Notes: generated by a model not told the origin, from the letters alone. A stretch of 64,000 nt of DNA from Microbacteriaceae bacterium (GCA_025465095.1 JAODME010000033.1:1-64000), one strand, 5' to 3'. Positions 1 through 10,272 are shown, counted from the first letter of the stretch. Numbers and translations: made by a program.

Positions 1-1
1 C

Positions 2-1450
2 ATCGACCAGCTGCTCGACCACGGCTCCTTCGTCGAGCTCGATGAGTTCGTGCGGCACCGCACCCACGCGTTCGGCATGGACAAGAGCCGCCCATACGGC
101 GACGCCGTCGTCACCGGCACCGGCACCATCCACGGTCGCCAGGTCGCCGTCTACTCGCAGGACTTCACGATCTTCGGCGGGTCCCTCGGCGAGGTAGCCG
201 GCGAGAAGATCATCAAGGTGATGGACTTCGCTCTCAAGACCGGGGTACCGATCATCGGCATGCTCGATTCCGGTGGCGCCCGCATCCAGGAGGGTGTCGT
301 CGCGCTCGGCAAGTACGGGGAGATCTTCCGGCGCAACACCCAGTCGTCCGGGGTCATCCCGCAGATCTCGATCATCATGGGCCCGGCCGCCGGCGGCGCC
401 GTGTACTCCCCCGCCCTCACCGACTTCGTGATCATGGTCGACAAGACGAGCCAGATGTTCGTCACGGGCCCCGACGTGATCAAAACGGTCACCGGCGAGG
501 ACGTCGGCATGGAAGAGCTCGGCGGAGCGCTCACCCACAATCAGAAGTCCGGTGTCTCGCACTACCTGGCGAGCGACGAGGACGACGCGCTCGACTACGT
601 GCGGACGCTGCTGAGCTACCTGCCGGACAACAACCTCGCCGAGCATCCCGTGTTCGCGAGCGAGGTCGAGCTTGAGATCACCGACGAGGACCGCCGCCTC
701 AACACGATCATCCCCGACAGCCCGAACCAGCCGTACGACGTCAAGTTCATCATCGAGCACATCGTCGACAACGGCGACTTCCTCGAGACGCAACCTCTAT
801 TCGCACCGAACATCGTCGTCGGCTTCGGTCGGGTCGAGGGCCGCGCCGTCGGCATCATCGCCAATCAGCCGAATGCGATGGCGGGAACCCTGAATATCGA
901 GGCCGGTGAGAAGGCGGCGCGCTTTGTACGCTTCTGCGACGCGTTCTCGCTGCCGATCGTCACACTCGTGGACGTGCCGGGCTACCTCCCGGGCACCGAC
1001 CAGGAATGGACAGGGGTGATCCGTCGCGGCGCCAAACTGCTCTACGCCTACGCGGAGGCGACGGTGCCGCTCGTCACCGTCATCACCCGCAAGGCGTACG
1101 GCGGCGCCTACATCGTGATGGGGTCGAAGCAACTCGGCGCCGACATCAACTACGCCTGGCCCACCGCGGAGATCGCCGTGATGGGCGGTCAGGGAGCTGT
1201 CAATATCCTGTATCGCAACGAGATCAGGGCCGCCGAGGCCGGCGGCGAAAACGTCGCGGAGGTGCGCGCTCGCCTGGCCAGCGAATACACCTACAACGTC
1301 GCCTCGCCATTCCTCGCCGCCGAACGAGGGGAACTCGACGGGGTGATCGAGCCGGCCGCCACGCGCGTGGCGGTGACCAAGGCGCTACGCGCGCTCCGCA
1401 CTAAGCGCGCCAGCCTTCCCCCCAAGAAGCACGGGAACATTCCGCTATGA
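2..1450 (+). CDS. accD: acyl-CoA carboxylase beta (carboxyltransferase) subunit, 5' truncated by window edge
   Basis: Frame open from base 2 ([41 protein letters not shown]...), carboxyltransferase motifs [39 protein letters not shown] overlap with next gene. Confidence 0.95.
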   Translation: MDQLLDHGSFVELDEFVRHRTHAFGMDKSRPYGDAVVTGTGTIHGRQVAVYSQDFTIFGGSLGEVAGEKIIKVMDFALKTGVPIIGMLDSGGARIQEGVVALGKYGEIFRRNTQSSGVIPQISIIMGPAAGGAVYSPALTDFVIMVDKTSQMFVTGPDVIKTVTGEDVGMEELGGALTHNQKSGVSHYLASDEDDALDYVRTLLSYLPDNNLAEHPVFASEVELEITDEDRRLNTIIPDSPNQPYDVKFIIEHIVDNGDFLETQPLFAPNIVVGFGRVEGRAVGIIANQPNAMAGTLNIEAGEKAARFVRFCDAFSLPIVTLVDVPGYLPGTDQEWTGVIRRGAKLLYAYAEATVPLVTVITRKAYGGAYIVMGSKQLGADINYAWPTAEIAVMGGQGAVNILYRNEIRAAEAGGENVAEVRARLASEYTYNVASPFLAAERGELDGVIEPAATRVAVTKALRALRTKRASLPPKKHGNIPL

Positions 1451-1686
1451 GCTCGGAACGCTCGGAACCGGATGCCGCGGCGACCGAGATCCGCGTGCTG
1501 TCGGGCGATCCCAGCTCGGCCGAACTCGCTGCCGTGACCGCGGTGATCGCGGGCATGGCGGAGGAGCAGTCGGACGCGGCGGGCGAGGCGCCGCCACGAG
1601 GGCTCAGCGCATGGCAGCGCAGTCAGGCCCCGATTCGCGGTCCGCTCACTCGCGGCATGAACACGTGGCGCGGGTTCGCCGGTTAG
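1447..1686 (+). CDS. accE: acyl-CoA carboxylase epsilon subunit
   Basis: 79 aa, [21 protein letters not shown]...[24 protein letters not shown]; coupled ATGA overlap with the beta subunit. Confidence 0.85.
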   Translation: MSSERSEPDAAATEIRVLSGDPSSAELAAVTAVIAGMAEEQSDAAGEAPPRGLSAWQRSQAPIRGPLTRGMNTWRGFAG

Positions 1687-1956
1687 GCACCCTGCCGTCG
1701 TACCCCGGAATTTCGGTGGTCGAAGAAATCGTCGAGGCAGCAGCGCCTGCGAATTGGCTGGACGGCGAGGAAATGTACCCCGAAAGTCCTCTAAAGATGC
1801 GACTTTCGGCTAGGCTCTTTGCACCGCATTATTGATAATGCCAAGTGTTACTCGAAAGAGTCCACTACCAATCATTGGCCGACTAGGGTAAGCGGGCCAA
1901 TGCATTGGGGGCGAGTCAGGGCGATATTCGGGTTATTGCCCTGACTCGGAAAAGGC

Positions 1957-1986
1957 AATGGGACCGGCACACGTGCCGGTCCCATT
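1957..1986. terminator. probable bidirectional terminator hairpin
   Basis: Perfect inverted repeat AATGGGACCGGCAC-AC-GTGCCGGTCCCATT followed by CTCTTTGTCTCC, between convergent genes. Confidence 0.75.
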
Positions 1987-1988
1987 CT

Positions 1989-2026
1989 CTTTGTCTCCTT
2001 GCTCGCGCTTTGTCTCCTTGCTCGCG
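1989..2026. repeat. tandem duplication, 2 x 19 bp
   Basis: CTTTGTCTCCTTGCTCGCG repeated exactly twice. Confidence 0.9.
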
Positions 2027-2027
2027 T

Positions 2028-3083
2028 CTATGGCGTTGCGGCATCCGTGACGGAGCGCGGGATCTCGAGCCAGAGGTCGATCTCGTCCTCGCCATCCTCG
2101 TCCGAGTTCCGGGCAGGCCAGGCCGGTTCGCCCGCGCCCGAGCTGAGGCCGACGACGGTGACCGCGATGGGAGAGCCGTGCGGAACGGTGCGGGCGATGA
2201 TGCGGTCAGTGGAGGTACCGCGCGTGTCACCGATAGCCGCAGCTAATTGATTGAGCACCCGATCGAGATCCGCCTGCGGCAGATCGTCGATGCCGCCCTC
2301 GTCGAGCAGGGTGACGGTGACGCCTCGTCGCCTCGCGGCCATGACCTCCTCCCGCACCCGGTCGTTGAGCAGCTCGCGTCCGCGGATCTCGTCGCGGATC
2401 GCGCCCTCGAGGTACACGCACTCCCGGCGTTGCTCGTCCGTGAGGTGACCGCCCGTGACCACAATCTGCCTCAGCATGGGCAGTGACATCCGACTTGTCT
2501 GTCCCAGCCGGAACTGTCGTTCGAACACGTGCGCCTCCTGGGCGGCGCGCCACTGGGCCGCCTCCCGCTCGGCCAGCGCATACTGCCGGGTGTCGCGCCC
2601 TGCGGAGGACAGCGAGTAGGCCAGAGCGTGGGAGATGCCGATCCACGCGATGCTGCCGACCACCCCGTACAGGACCAACCCGCCCACACCCTGCCAGGCG
2701 ACAGTCTGCACGCCGAGGATGCCGACGCCCAACCATGCGAAGGACTGGCGCATCTTGGTCGAGGTGATCACCATGAGCGTGCCTACCGCGGCGGTATGCC
2801 ATGCGGCGTAGCTCCCGACGGCGCCGTCTGGCAGCTGACTTGTCACGAGCAACGACATCGCGACCGCCGCCGCGACGTTGAACGCGGCGAGCCAGATCTC
2901 CATCCGTGACCGCTTCGACGGCCACAGGCTCGCGATCGTCGCCACCGCATAGATCGCCATCGCCCCGATATACGGTCCCGTGCGAACTGGCACATCGATT
3001 GAGACTGCCGCGAGCACTAGGTGATATGCGGAGAACAGAGCGGCGAGGGCGACGATAAGCGAGCGGGGTATCGCGATGATCAC
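2028..3083 (-). CDS. membrane protein, sensor-kinase-like with a degenerate or absent ATPase domain
   Basis: Multiple N-terminal TM segments, then a helical region and a C-terminal domain lacking clear N/G boxes; 4-bp overlap with the upstream histidine kinase. Confidence 0.65.
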   Translation of the reverse strand: MIIAIPRSLIVALAALFSAYHLVLAAVSIDVPVRTGPYIGAMAIYAVATIASLWPSKRSRMEIWLAAFNVAAAVAMSLLVTSQLPDGAVGSYAAWHTAAVGTLMVITSTKMRQSFAWLGVGILGVQTVAWQGVGGLVLYGVVGSIAWIGISHALAYSLSSAGRDTRQYALAEREAAQWRAAQEAHVFERQFRLGQTSRMSLPMLRQIVVTGGHLTDEQRRECVYLEGAIRDEIRGRELLNDRVREEVMAARRRGVTVTLLDEGGIDDLPQADLDRVLNQLAAAIGDTRGTSTDRIIARTVPHGSPIAVTVVGLSSGAGEPAWPARNSDEDGEDEIDLWLEIPRSVTDAATP

Positions 3084-4417
3084 GGCGTCCCGCCCTGACC
3101 GTCGGTGACCATCGCCGGTAGCGCTGCACCGGCCTTCGAGTCGGGGGTTGAGCTGCGCTGCTGCTCGCGCGGGCCGTCATCGGGCACCAGCGGACCGGGC
3201 CAGGTGATACTGATCACCGCGCCCTCACCCGGGGCCGAATCGACTTCCACGTTTCCGCCGACCTGAATCACTCGTTCGATGATCGACACGCGCAGGCCTA
3301 TCCGCGCGACAGGGACGGCGTGCACGTCGAAGCCCACTCCGGTGTCACCCACCTCCACCGTGATTCCGCCGGCTTCTGTGCCGCGGATGCTGAGCCAACG
3401 AGCCACGTCCGCCCCCGCCCCCGCATGTTGAGTGCTGTTCACCATCGCCTGCACGGCTGCCGAATAAACCGCCTCTGCCGCCTGGGCAGACAGGTCGGCG
3501 CCTTCGACGCGTCCGTCGCGGATCTCGAAGGCAGCGGCGAGGGTCGGCGCAACGGTCCTGATGCGATGAGCCAACTCCGACACGGGTACTGTCGCATTGT
3601 CAGGCGGAGACGACGCCGCCTCACGGAGATATCCCATCGCGTCTGCCGCCATCCGGGCGGCGAGCGATTCCGACTCCGGCGTGGTCGCACGTGCGGCGGA
3701 GATGAGCGTGGTGAGCACGCTGTCGTGCACGATCGCGTCGACCTGCACGCGTTCGACCTCGGTCGCGTGCTGCCCGACGGCAGTCGAATAGCGGTCGAGC
3801 GCGGTCGCCTGCGCGAGGTCGACCGATACCGCGGCGTGCCTCAACAGGGTCATGATGATGAGCACCGTTCCGCCGAGGATCAGGGCGTACACGACATCGA
3901 GTGCCACGAGTTCGACCCCCGCCCCACCTCCTGACGGGGTGACCCGAACGATCCCATAGGTCAGGGACGCGGCGACGAGGGCGATCGTGGCCGCCCAGAC
4001 GGGCCAGGCCACCGCAGCGGCCGCTGTCGCGACCGTCAGCAGAAACCAGGGCCACGGCCGCCCATCCTCGACGAGCTCCGAGCCGGTGACTGCGAGCGGC
4101 CACGTCATCATGACCACAATCCAGGCGACCACGACCGCGCTGTTCACGGCGCGCACTCCACGCTTGCTCACCGACGCCACCATCGCCGCGAGAAGTCCGC
4201 CATACACGGCGGCGCTGGAGAGAAGGAACCATACCGGCGCGAGCTGATCGGCCTGACCTAGCAGGACGGGGAGTGTCTGAGCACCGAAGACGAGCCCGAA
4301 GACCCCGGATGATCGTGAGACGGCCGTCTCGATCCGGCGCCGGCTGGTCGGGTTGCGCGGAACCCTCGGGCCCGCCGATTCTCTGTGAGGCGGGTCGTCA
4401 GCGACCATCGCCGGCAT
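3080..4417 (-). CDS. sensor histidine kinase
   Basis: TM-rich N-terminus, VDAIVHDSVLTTLISAAR phosphoacceptor-like region, HATPase N and G boxes MVNSTQHAGA / VGDTGVGFD; start chosen at MPAMVADDP. Confidence 0.85.
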   Translation of the reverse strand: MPAMVADDPPHRESAGPRVPRNPTSRRRIETAVSRSSGVFGLVFGAQTLPVLLGQADQLAPVWFLLSSAAVYGGLLAAMVASVSKRGVRAVNSAVVVAWIVVMMTWPLAVTGSELVEDGRPWPWFLLTVATAAAAVAWPVWAATIALVAASLTYGIVRVTPSGGGAGVELVALDVVYALILGGTVLIIMTLLRHAAVSVDLAQATALDRYSTAVGQHATEVERVQVDAIVHDSVLTTLISAARATTPESESLAARMAADAMGYLREAASSPPDNATVPVSELAHRIRTVAPTLAAAFEIRDGRVEGADLSAQAAEAVYSAAVQAMVNSTQHAGAGADVARWLSIRGTEAGGITVEVGDTGVGFDVHAVPVARIGLRVSIIERVIQVGGNVEVDSAPGEGAVISITWPGPLVPDDGPREQQRSSTPDSKAGAALPAMVTDGQGGTP

Positions 4418-5108
4418 CCGGGTCGAGGCCCGGGAGAATGCCGTCTTCCACCGCACGACGGAGCAGGTCGACCTTCGTCGGCGCGGGACGCCCGACCTCG
4501 ACGTACTTCACACGGATGCGGTCGAGGTACTCCCTTGCCGTGGAGTAGCCGATGCCGAGTTGTTGGGCCGCGAGCTTGAGCGGGAACCCGGAGGCGTACA
4601 AATGCAGAATCTCGCGCTCACGGCGACCCAGCTGCGCCTTCGCGAATTCGCTGTCCGCGTCGATGGCGGTCGCCCATTCGAGGTTGTTGAGCACCTCGCC
4701 CCTCGCCACGGTCTCGACGGCGGAGATCACGGTCTTGGTCGCCGACGACTTGGGGATGACGCCGGCGGCTCCCGCGGCCAACGCCTCGCGCACGGATGCA
4801 ACCCGGTCCGCGATGCTGTGGATCAGGACCGCGGCGCCGATTGCCTGAACGCGCTTGACATTCTCGGTAACCGTTGATCCGTCTCCGAGGGAGAGGTCCA
4901 GCACGACGACGTCGCATTCCCGAGCGCCGAGGCTTGTGACGAAGTCGTCGACGGATGCCGCCGCGACGACGAACTCGAAACCCGCTTCGACGCACGCGGC
5001 CTTGAGTCCGAGCCGCACCGATTCGTGGTCGTCCACCACGGACACACGCACGGTCTTCGCCGTGGTTCCGCTGTCGGGGACTTGCGTTGTGGGCTGCGCC
5101 ATCGTCAT
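4398..5108 (-). CDS. two-component response regulator with C-terminal HTH
   Basis: MTMAQPTTQVPDSGTTAKTVRVSVVDDHESVRLGL...VVVLDLSLGDG...VIPKSSA and an HTH at REREILHLYASGFPLKLAAQQLGIGYSTAREYLDRIRVKY. Confidence 0.88.
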   Translation of the reverse strand: MTMAQPTTQVPDSGTTAKTVRVSVVDDHESVRLGLKAACVEAGFEFVVAAASVDDFVTSLGARECDVVVLDLSLGDGSTVTENVKRVQAIGAAVLIHSIADRVASVREALAAGAAGVIPKSSATKTVISAVETVARGEVLNNLEWATAIDADSEFAKAQLGRREREILHLYASGFPLKLAAQQLGIGYSTAREYLDRIRVKYVEVGRPAPTKVDLLRRAVEDGILPGLDPDAGDGR

Positions 5109-5190
5109 CCTGTCTCCTGCCAACCGTCGTCTCGACGATCTAACCACCCAGCTTAACGGGCGGGCTAGCGTCGGGCGCCGTTCGGCGAGG

Positions 5191-6447
5191 TCAACGGCGC
5201 ACGAAAGTCGCAACCGCCTCTACGTGGTGCGTGTTCGGAAAAAGGTCGAACGCACGCAGAGTGCTGAGCGCATACCCGTGACCGGCGAGTAGTGCGACGT
5301 CGCGGGCGAGGGCGACCGGGTCGCAGGCGACGTAGACCAGTTGAGCGGGGGAAAGCGCCGCGAGCTCGTTCACGACCGCCTTCCCCGCACCGGCGCGGGG
5401 CGGATCGAGCACCACCGTCGCTCGAGCCAACCGCTCCTTCTCGCCGGCTCCCGCACTCGCCCGAAGTTTCTGCAGATACCGCTCGACCCGACCGGTGACG
5501 GCGGAAGCTCCCGGCCACTGCGTCAGGTTCGCCGCCGCGTGCGTGGTGGCGGTCGGGTCGCTCTCGACTGTCGTGATCTGCACGGTGTCGCCGAATCGGT
5601 CGCCGACGGCGGCGGCGAGCAGCCCGACTCCTCCGTAGAGGTCGAGGTTGGCCGCGCGAGGGTCGAACAGCGCCTCGTCGACCGCCGACTGCACGGCCTC
5701 GGTGAGGGTGGTCGCCGCATGCCGATGCACCTGCCAGAACCCGCGGGCCTCGAGACGGAACTCCCGGTCGCCCACCCGTTCGAGGATCCGACTCGCCCTG
5801 CGAGTGTTCTTCCGGTCGCCTACGAGGACGAAAGCGTTGCCGACGGACGGCACGACCACGTCCACGAACTCCGCCCCGGGAAATCTCTCGTCGAGGGGCA
5901 GGATGGCCTGCGCCTCCGCGACCGCGAGCGGAACGTCGGTGACGGGGACCACCCGGTGCGAACGTGAAGCATACGGTCCCGGCGTTCCGTCCTCGGCGAC
6001 GTGCAGGCGGATTCGGGTGCGCCAACCGGTGCCGTCACTGTCGACCCCCCCACCGTTCCCCGACGGAAGCGGTTCGACCGTGACATCCGTTTCCTGCTTC
6101 GCCATCCGGGAGAGGGCGTCCGCAAGCACCTGGCGCTTCAGCTCCCGCTGGTGCGGGAGGGCGATGTGACCGAATTCGGCTCCTCCTGCGCGGTCGGCGG
6201 GCTCGCGCTCGATCGAAGCGGCGTCCCACACATGCGGCCGACGATGCTCGGACGGCGTGAGCACCTTCACCGTTTCAGCGCGCCAGAACTTCGGCTTCGC
6301 GTCGTCGGTGATCTCGGCGAGGACGGTTTCGCCGGGGATGGCGTCGCTCACGAAGATCACCCGCCCCTCATGACGGGCGACGAAGACGCCCCCGTGCGCC
6401 ACGCCTGTAATCTCGACCTCGACGCGTGTGCCCTGCATGTCGCCCAT
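5191..6447 (-). CDS. class I SAM-dependent RNA methyltransferase (TrmA/RumA-like with TRAM domain)
   Basis: MGDMQGTRVEVEITGVAHGGVFVARHEGRVIFVSDAIPGETV TRAM-like start; NLDLYGGVGLLA, VLDPPRAGAGK, LVYVACDPVALARD motifs. Confidence 0.88.
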   Translation of the reverse strand: MGDMQGTRVEVEITGVAHGGVFVARHEGRVIFVSDAIPGETVLAEITDDAKPKFWRAETVKVLTPSEHRRPHVWDAASIEREPADRAGGAEFGHIALPHQRELKRQVLADALSRMAKQETDVTVEPLPSGNGGGVDSDGTGWRTRIRLHVAEDGTPGPYASRSHRVVPVTDVPLAVAEAQAILPLDERFPGAEFVDVVVPSVGNAFVLVGDRKNTRRASRILERVGDREFRLEARGFWQVHRHAATTLTEAVQSAVDEALFDPRAANLDLYGGVGLLAAAVGDRFGDTVQITTVESDPTATTHAAANLTQWPGASAVTGRVERYLQKLRASAGAGEKERLARATVVLDPPRAGAGKAVVNELAALSPAQLVYVACDPVALARDVALLAGHGYALSTLRAFDLFPNTHHVEAVATFVRR

Positions 6448-6467
6448 CCTTCGAGCATAGGAGCATC

Positions 6468-7121
6468 GTGCGCCTGTATCTGGCCTCCACCTCGCCCGCA
6501 AGGCTCGCGACGCTGCGCGCAGCCGGAATCGAGCCGATCGTCGTCGATCCCGAGGTGGACGAGGAGGCCGTGGTGCAGGGGTGGGTCGCCGAGCACGGGA
6601 CCATCGGGGCCGAAGCCATGGTCGAACTGCTGGCCAGGGCGAAGGCGGAGGCGGTGGCATCGCGAGACTCCGCCGCCCTCGACGGGTTCATCCTCGGCGG
6701 GGACTCCGCCTTCGAGCTCGACGGCGTCATCTACGGCAAGCCACACCTTCCGGCGGTCGCACGCGAGCGCTGGCTGCTACAGCGCGGGCGCACCGGCCAC
6801 CTGCACTCAGGGCACTGGCTCATCGACCGCCGCGCCGAGGTTCTGGGCGCTTTCCCCGGCGACGACACGAGGGGCATCGGCTCGGTCACCACCACCGGCG
6901 TGACCTTCGCGTCGAACATCAGCGAACAGGAGATCGACGCGTACATCGCCACCGGCGAGCCGCTCAAGGTGGCGGGCGCGTTCACGATCGACTCCCTCGG
7001 CGCGCCATTCATCACCTCGGTGGACGGCGACCCGCACGCCGTTGTCGGTCTGTCGCTCGCCGCCCTGCGGGAGCTCTTCCTCAGCTTCGACGTGAGCTGG
7101 CCGGAGCTTTGGAACCGGTAG
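6468..7121 (+). CDS. maf: Maf family nucleotide pyrophosphatase
   Basis: VRLYLASTSPARLATLRAAG, LGGDSAFELDG, GAFTIDSLGAPFI. Confidence 0.9.
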   Translation: MRLYLASTSPARLATLRAAGIEPIVVDPEVDEEAVVQGWVAEHGTIGAEAMVELLARAKAEAVASRDSAALDGFILGGDSAFELDGVIYGKPHLPAVARERWLLQRGRTGHLHSGHWLIDRRAEVLGAFPGDDTRGIGSVTTTGVTFASNISEQEIDAYIATGEPLKVAGAFTIDSLGAPFITSVDGDPHAVVGLSLAALRELFLSFDVSWPELWNR

Positions 7122-7220
7122 CGGGTTCGTGCTCTTTGTAGAACGTCACACCGAGACAGCCGGCATTTTTGTCGCTCTGGTCCAATTCCACGGATAGCGG
7201 CGGCAATAAGCTAGGTCATT

Positions 7221-8975
7221 ATGCCCCGGATAACCAAGGTCTTGATCGCGAATCGTGGAGAGATCGCGGTGAGGGTGATCCGGGCGGCGCGGGACGGCGG
7301 AATCGGCTCGGTCGCCGTCTACGCCGACCAGGACCGGGACGCCCGGCACGTCAAACTCGCCGACGAGGCTTACGCGCTCGACGGGGCGACCTCCGCGGAG
7401 ACATACCTGCGCATCGATAAGATCCTGTCCATCGCGAGGCGTTCGGGAGCGGATGCGGTGCATCCCGGCTACGGCTTCCTCGCCGAGAACGCCGGATTCG
7501 CGCGAGCAGTCATCGACGCCGGGCTCGTCTGGATCGGCCCGTCTCCCGAGGCGATCGAGCAGCTCGGCGACAAGGTCTCGGCGCGTCACATCGCCGAGCG
7601 CGTCGGGGCGCCCCTCGCCCCCGGCACGCTCAACCCGGTCTCCGGAGCGAGCGAAGTCCTCGACTTCGTCGACCAGCACGGCCTTCCCGTCGCGATCAAA
7701 GCCGCATTCGGCGGCGGCGGACGCGGACTCAAGGTCGCCCGCACGCGCGAGGAGATCCCGGAACTGTTCGACTCGGCGACTCGCGAAGCCGTCGCCGCGT
7801 TCGGTCGTGGGGAGTGTTTCGTCGAGAAGTACCTCGACGAGCCGCGCCACGTCGAGACCCAGTGCCTCGCCGATGCGTTCGGCACCGTCGTCGTCGTCTC
7901 CACCCGCGACTGCTCCCTCCAGCGTCGACACCAGAAGCTCGTCGAGGAGGCGCCCGCCCCGTTCCTCAGCCCTGAGCAGAATGAACTGCTGTACACCGCG
8001 TCGAAGGCGATCCTGCGGGAGGTTGGCTATCTGGGCGCCGGCACCTGCGAGTTCCTCGTCGCGAAGGACGGCACCATCTCGTTCCTCGAGGTCAACACGC
8101 GACTGCAGGTGGAGCATCCGGTCTCCGAAGAGGTCACCGGCATCGACCTGGTGCGGGAGCAGTTCCGTCTGGCCGAAGGTGAGGCGATCGGCTACGACGA
8201 CCCTTTACCGAAGGGCCACTCGTTCGAGTTCCGCATCAACGGGGAGGACGCCGGGCTGAATTTCATGCCGTCGCCCGGCCCCGTGCACGTGCTGCGTTTC
8301 CCCGGCGGACCGGGGGTGCGCGTCGACAGTGGCGTCACGACGGGCGACGTCATCAGTGGCGCGTTCGACTCCCTGCTCGCGAAGCTCATCGTCACCGGCT
8401 CGACGCGTGAGGACGCGCTCGAGCGCTCCAGGCGCGCCCTCGACGAGTTCGAGGTCGCCGGGCTGCCCACCGTGCTCCCCTTCCACCGGGCGATCGTCCG
8501 GGATCCCGCCTTCACGTCCTCGCCGTTCAGTATCTACACGCGCTGGATCGAGACGGAGTTCGTGAACGAGATCGAGCCGTGGAGTGGATCCCTCGCCGAC
8601 TCGACTCCCGCGGCGGCACGCACGAGCGTCGTGGTCGAAGTCGGGGGCAAGCGGATCGAGGTGGCGCTTCCCGCACGCCTGACCGCCTCGACCGCTGCGC
8701 CCTCGCTCGTGCCGGCGCCCCGGAGGCACGCGAGCGGCGGCACCGTCGTCACGGCGACCGGTGACTCGGTGAAGGCTCCCATGCAGGCGACGATCGTCAA
8801 GCTCGCGGTCGTCGATGGAGCCACCGTGGTCAAGGGCGACCTGATCCTCGTGCTCGAGGCGATGAAGATGGAGCAGCCGATCACCGCACACAAGGACGGA
8901 GTGATCGCGAACATCAATGCCGCCGTGGGTGCCACCGTGTCATCCGGGCACCTGCTGCTCGATATCCGGGACTGA
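7221..8975 (+). CDS. accA: acetyl/propionyl-CoA carboxylase alpha subunit (biotin carboxylase plus BCCP)
   Basis: [53 protein letters not shown], biotinylation motif LEAMKMEQP. Confidence 0.96.
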   Translation: MPRITKVLIANRGEIAVRVIRAARDGGIGSVAVYADQDRDARHVKLADEAYALDGATSAETYLRIDKILSIARRSGADAVHPGYGFLAENAGFARAVIDAGLVWIGPSPEAIEQLGDKVSARHIAERVGAPLAPGTLNPVSGASEVLDFVDQHGLPVAIKAAFGGGGRGLKVARTREEIPELFDSATREAVAAFGRGECFVEKYLDEPRHVETQCLADAFGTVVVVSTRDCSLQRRHQKLVEEAPAPFLSPEQNELLYTASKAILREVGYLGAGTCEFLVAKDGTISFLEVNTRLQVEHPVSEEVTGIDLVREQFRLAEGEAIGYDDPLPKGHSFEFRINGEDAGLNFMPSPGPVHVLRFPGGPGVRVDSGVTTGDVISGAFDSLLAKLIVTGSTREDALERSRRALDEFEVAGLPTVLPFHRAIVRDPAFTSSPFSIYTRWIETEFVNEIEPWSGSLADSTPAAARTSVVVEVGGKRIEVALPARLTASTAAPSLVPAPRRHASGGTVVTATGDSVKAPMQATIVKLAVVDGATVVKGDLILVLEAMKMEQPITAHKDGVIANINAAVGATVSSGHLLLDIRD

Positions 8976-9012
8976 CCCGGGTCGCGGCGGCTTCGTTGCC
9001 CGCGGCGAAACA

Positions 9013-9110
9013 CATCGTCGCAGATCGGGTGCCCGCTCCGCAGCAGGGAGGGCCGTCGTTGCATACCGCGTTCCCGCTTCGCAGTGATGACGGCTGTCGT
9101 TGCAGAAGCG
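9013..9110. repeat. array of degenerate ~41-bp units related to the dispersed palindromic repeat, mainly in reverse orientation
   Basis: CATCGTCGCAGATCGGGTGCCCGCTCCGCA (9013), CGTCGTTGCATACCGCGTTCCCGCTTCGCA (9054) and a third start TGTCGTTGCAGAAGCGG near 9095, spaced ~41 bp. Confidence 0.6.
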
Positions 9111-9112
9111 GC

Positions 9113-9153
9113 GTGACGTCGCGCCCCATATGCGATGACAAGGCTCACAACCG
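9113..9153. repeat. dispersed 41-bp palindromic repeat, copy A
   Basis: GTGACGTCGCGCCCCATATGCGATGACAAGGCTCACAACCG; aligns without gaps to copies at 10207, 14438 and 32569. Confidence 0.8.
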
Positions 9154-9217
9154 TGCAGCCCACGAGCGGCTCCCGCCTCGCGCCCGCAGCCGCTCGCCGA
9201 CGCCCTGCTCGTTCCGT

Positions 9218-10053
9218 TCAGCGCAGTCCGGCCGCGCGCAGCCGGGCGTCGAGCAATGGAAGTGACCGCGCTATATCCCAGTCCCACCGGACCATCGTCG
9301 GTCCGAGCGCACGGATGCGGTTCTCCCTGTCCTTCTCCGCGAGGAGCACCTCGGCGGTTGTTCTTCCCGCGAGCATTTCGTCCCGCAGGTACTTCCCCTT
9401 GCCGTCGAACTCCCCAGCAAGATTGAACTCCGGCCACCAGAAGTCGACGATCATCAGTCCCCGCTCGTCACGCCGTGAGCGGCGGGATGACGGACGAGGG
9501 TCTCAGCCAACTCTTTCGACGTCACCATCGCCGCGTCCACGCCCATCGCTCGCGGTGACTTCACCCCGAGTGCGTGATCCGCCATCGCGACGGCGGTGCC
9601 AAGGCTCGCGGTGCGCGCTACGTCAACGACCGTTCTGGCCAACGTCGTGACCGTCAATTCATCGATGCGGTCGAGGTCGAGGTCGAACGGAAGGCCATGG
9701 GTATGCGCGAGGAAGGCAGTGGCCGAGCGCCCGCCGCCGCCCGGCTCCCTGCGCACCTCGGGTCTCGCCGGCCGCGATCCGACCATCGGCAGATGCCACA
9801 GTGCCGCGGCGGAGAAGTGGGAGAACACCAGGGTCAGCTCGTGCCGTATCGCCACCGCCTGCACCTTGGCGAGATACCGGTCATCCTGAGACATCTCTTT
9901 CCAGGCAGCTGTCGGCAGCCAAACACCCCGTGCCAGCTGCTGGTAGTGGCCGGCTTTGGCTGCACGATAAAAGGCTGCTCGCGTTCCGGCGCTGGCGACT
10001 CGCGAGGCGAGCACGAAGTCATTTCTCCAGCCGGGAGCCGACGAATAGTCCAC
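9218..10053 (-). pseudogene. disrupted AbiEi-antitoxin-like / DUF559-like protein gene
   Basis: N-terminal part (ORF 9454..10242: RVASAGTRAAFYRAAKAGHYQQLARGVWLP...TLARTVVDVARTASLGTAVAMADHALG) ends at TGA overlapping the ATG of a second ORF (9218..9454: MIVDFWWPEFNLAGEFDGKGKYLRDEMLAGRTTAEVLLAEKDRENRIRALGPTMVRWDWDI) that looks like the C-terminal part of the same family. Confidence 0.6.
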
Positions 10054-10206
10054 TCGGACATGGTGAGCCGGCGTGCCCTCCGGACGGGCCGAGACGGCTG
10101 CTCGGTGGAGTACTCGAGTCGGCTCCTGCCCGTGCAGGAGCGGACGCGTCGCCCGACCGGCAACTCTCCTGCGCGCAGTTGTGACGGGTGTCGCGCCGGA
10201 TGACCC

Positions 10207-10247
10207 GTGACGTTGCACCTCATTTGCGACGACACCCCTCAAAGCCG
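10207..10247. repeat. dispersed 41-bp palindromic repeat, copy B (with an adjacent inverted partial copy at ~10178-10204)
   Basis: GTGACGTTGCACCTCATTTGCGACGACACCCCTCAAAGCCG; upstream reverse complement GTCATCCGGCGCGACACCCGTCACAAC resembles the second half of the repeat. Confidence 0.85.
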
Positions 10248-10272
10248 GTGCGCCGCGGCGGCGCGGGATTCC

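Noticed and set aside
9013-9153. Periodic repeats that might be a CRISPR array
   Set aside because: Units are degenerate, spacers are not distinct from repeats, and no cas genes are present; better explained by the palindromic repeat family.
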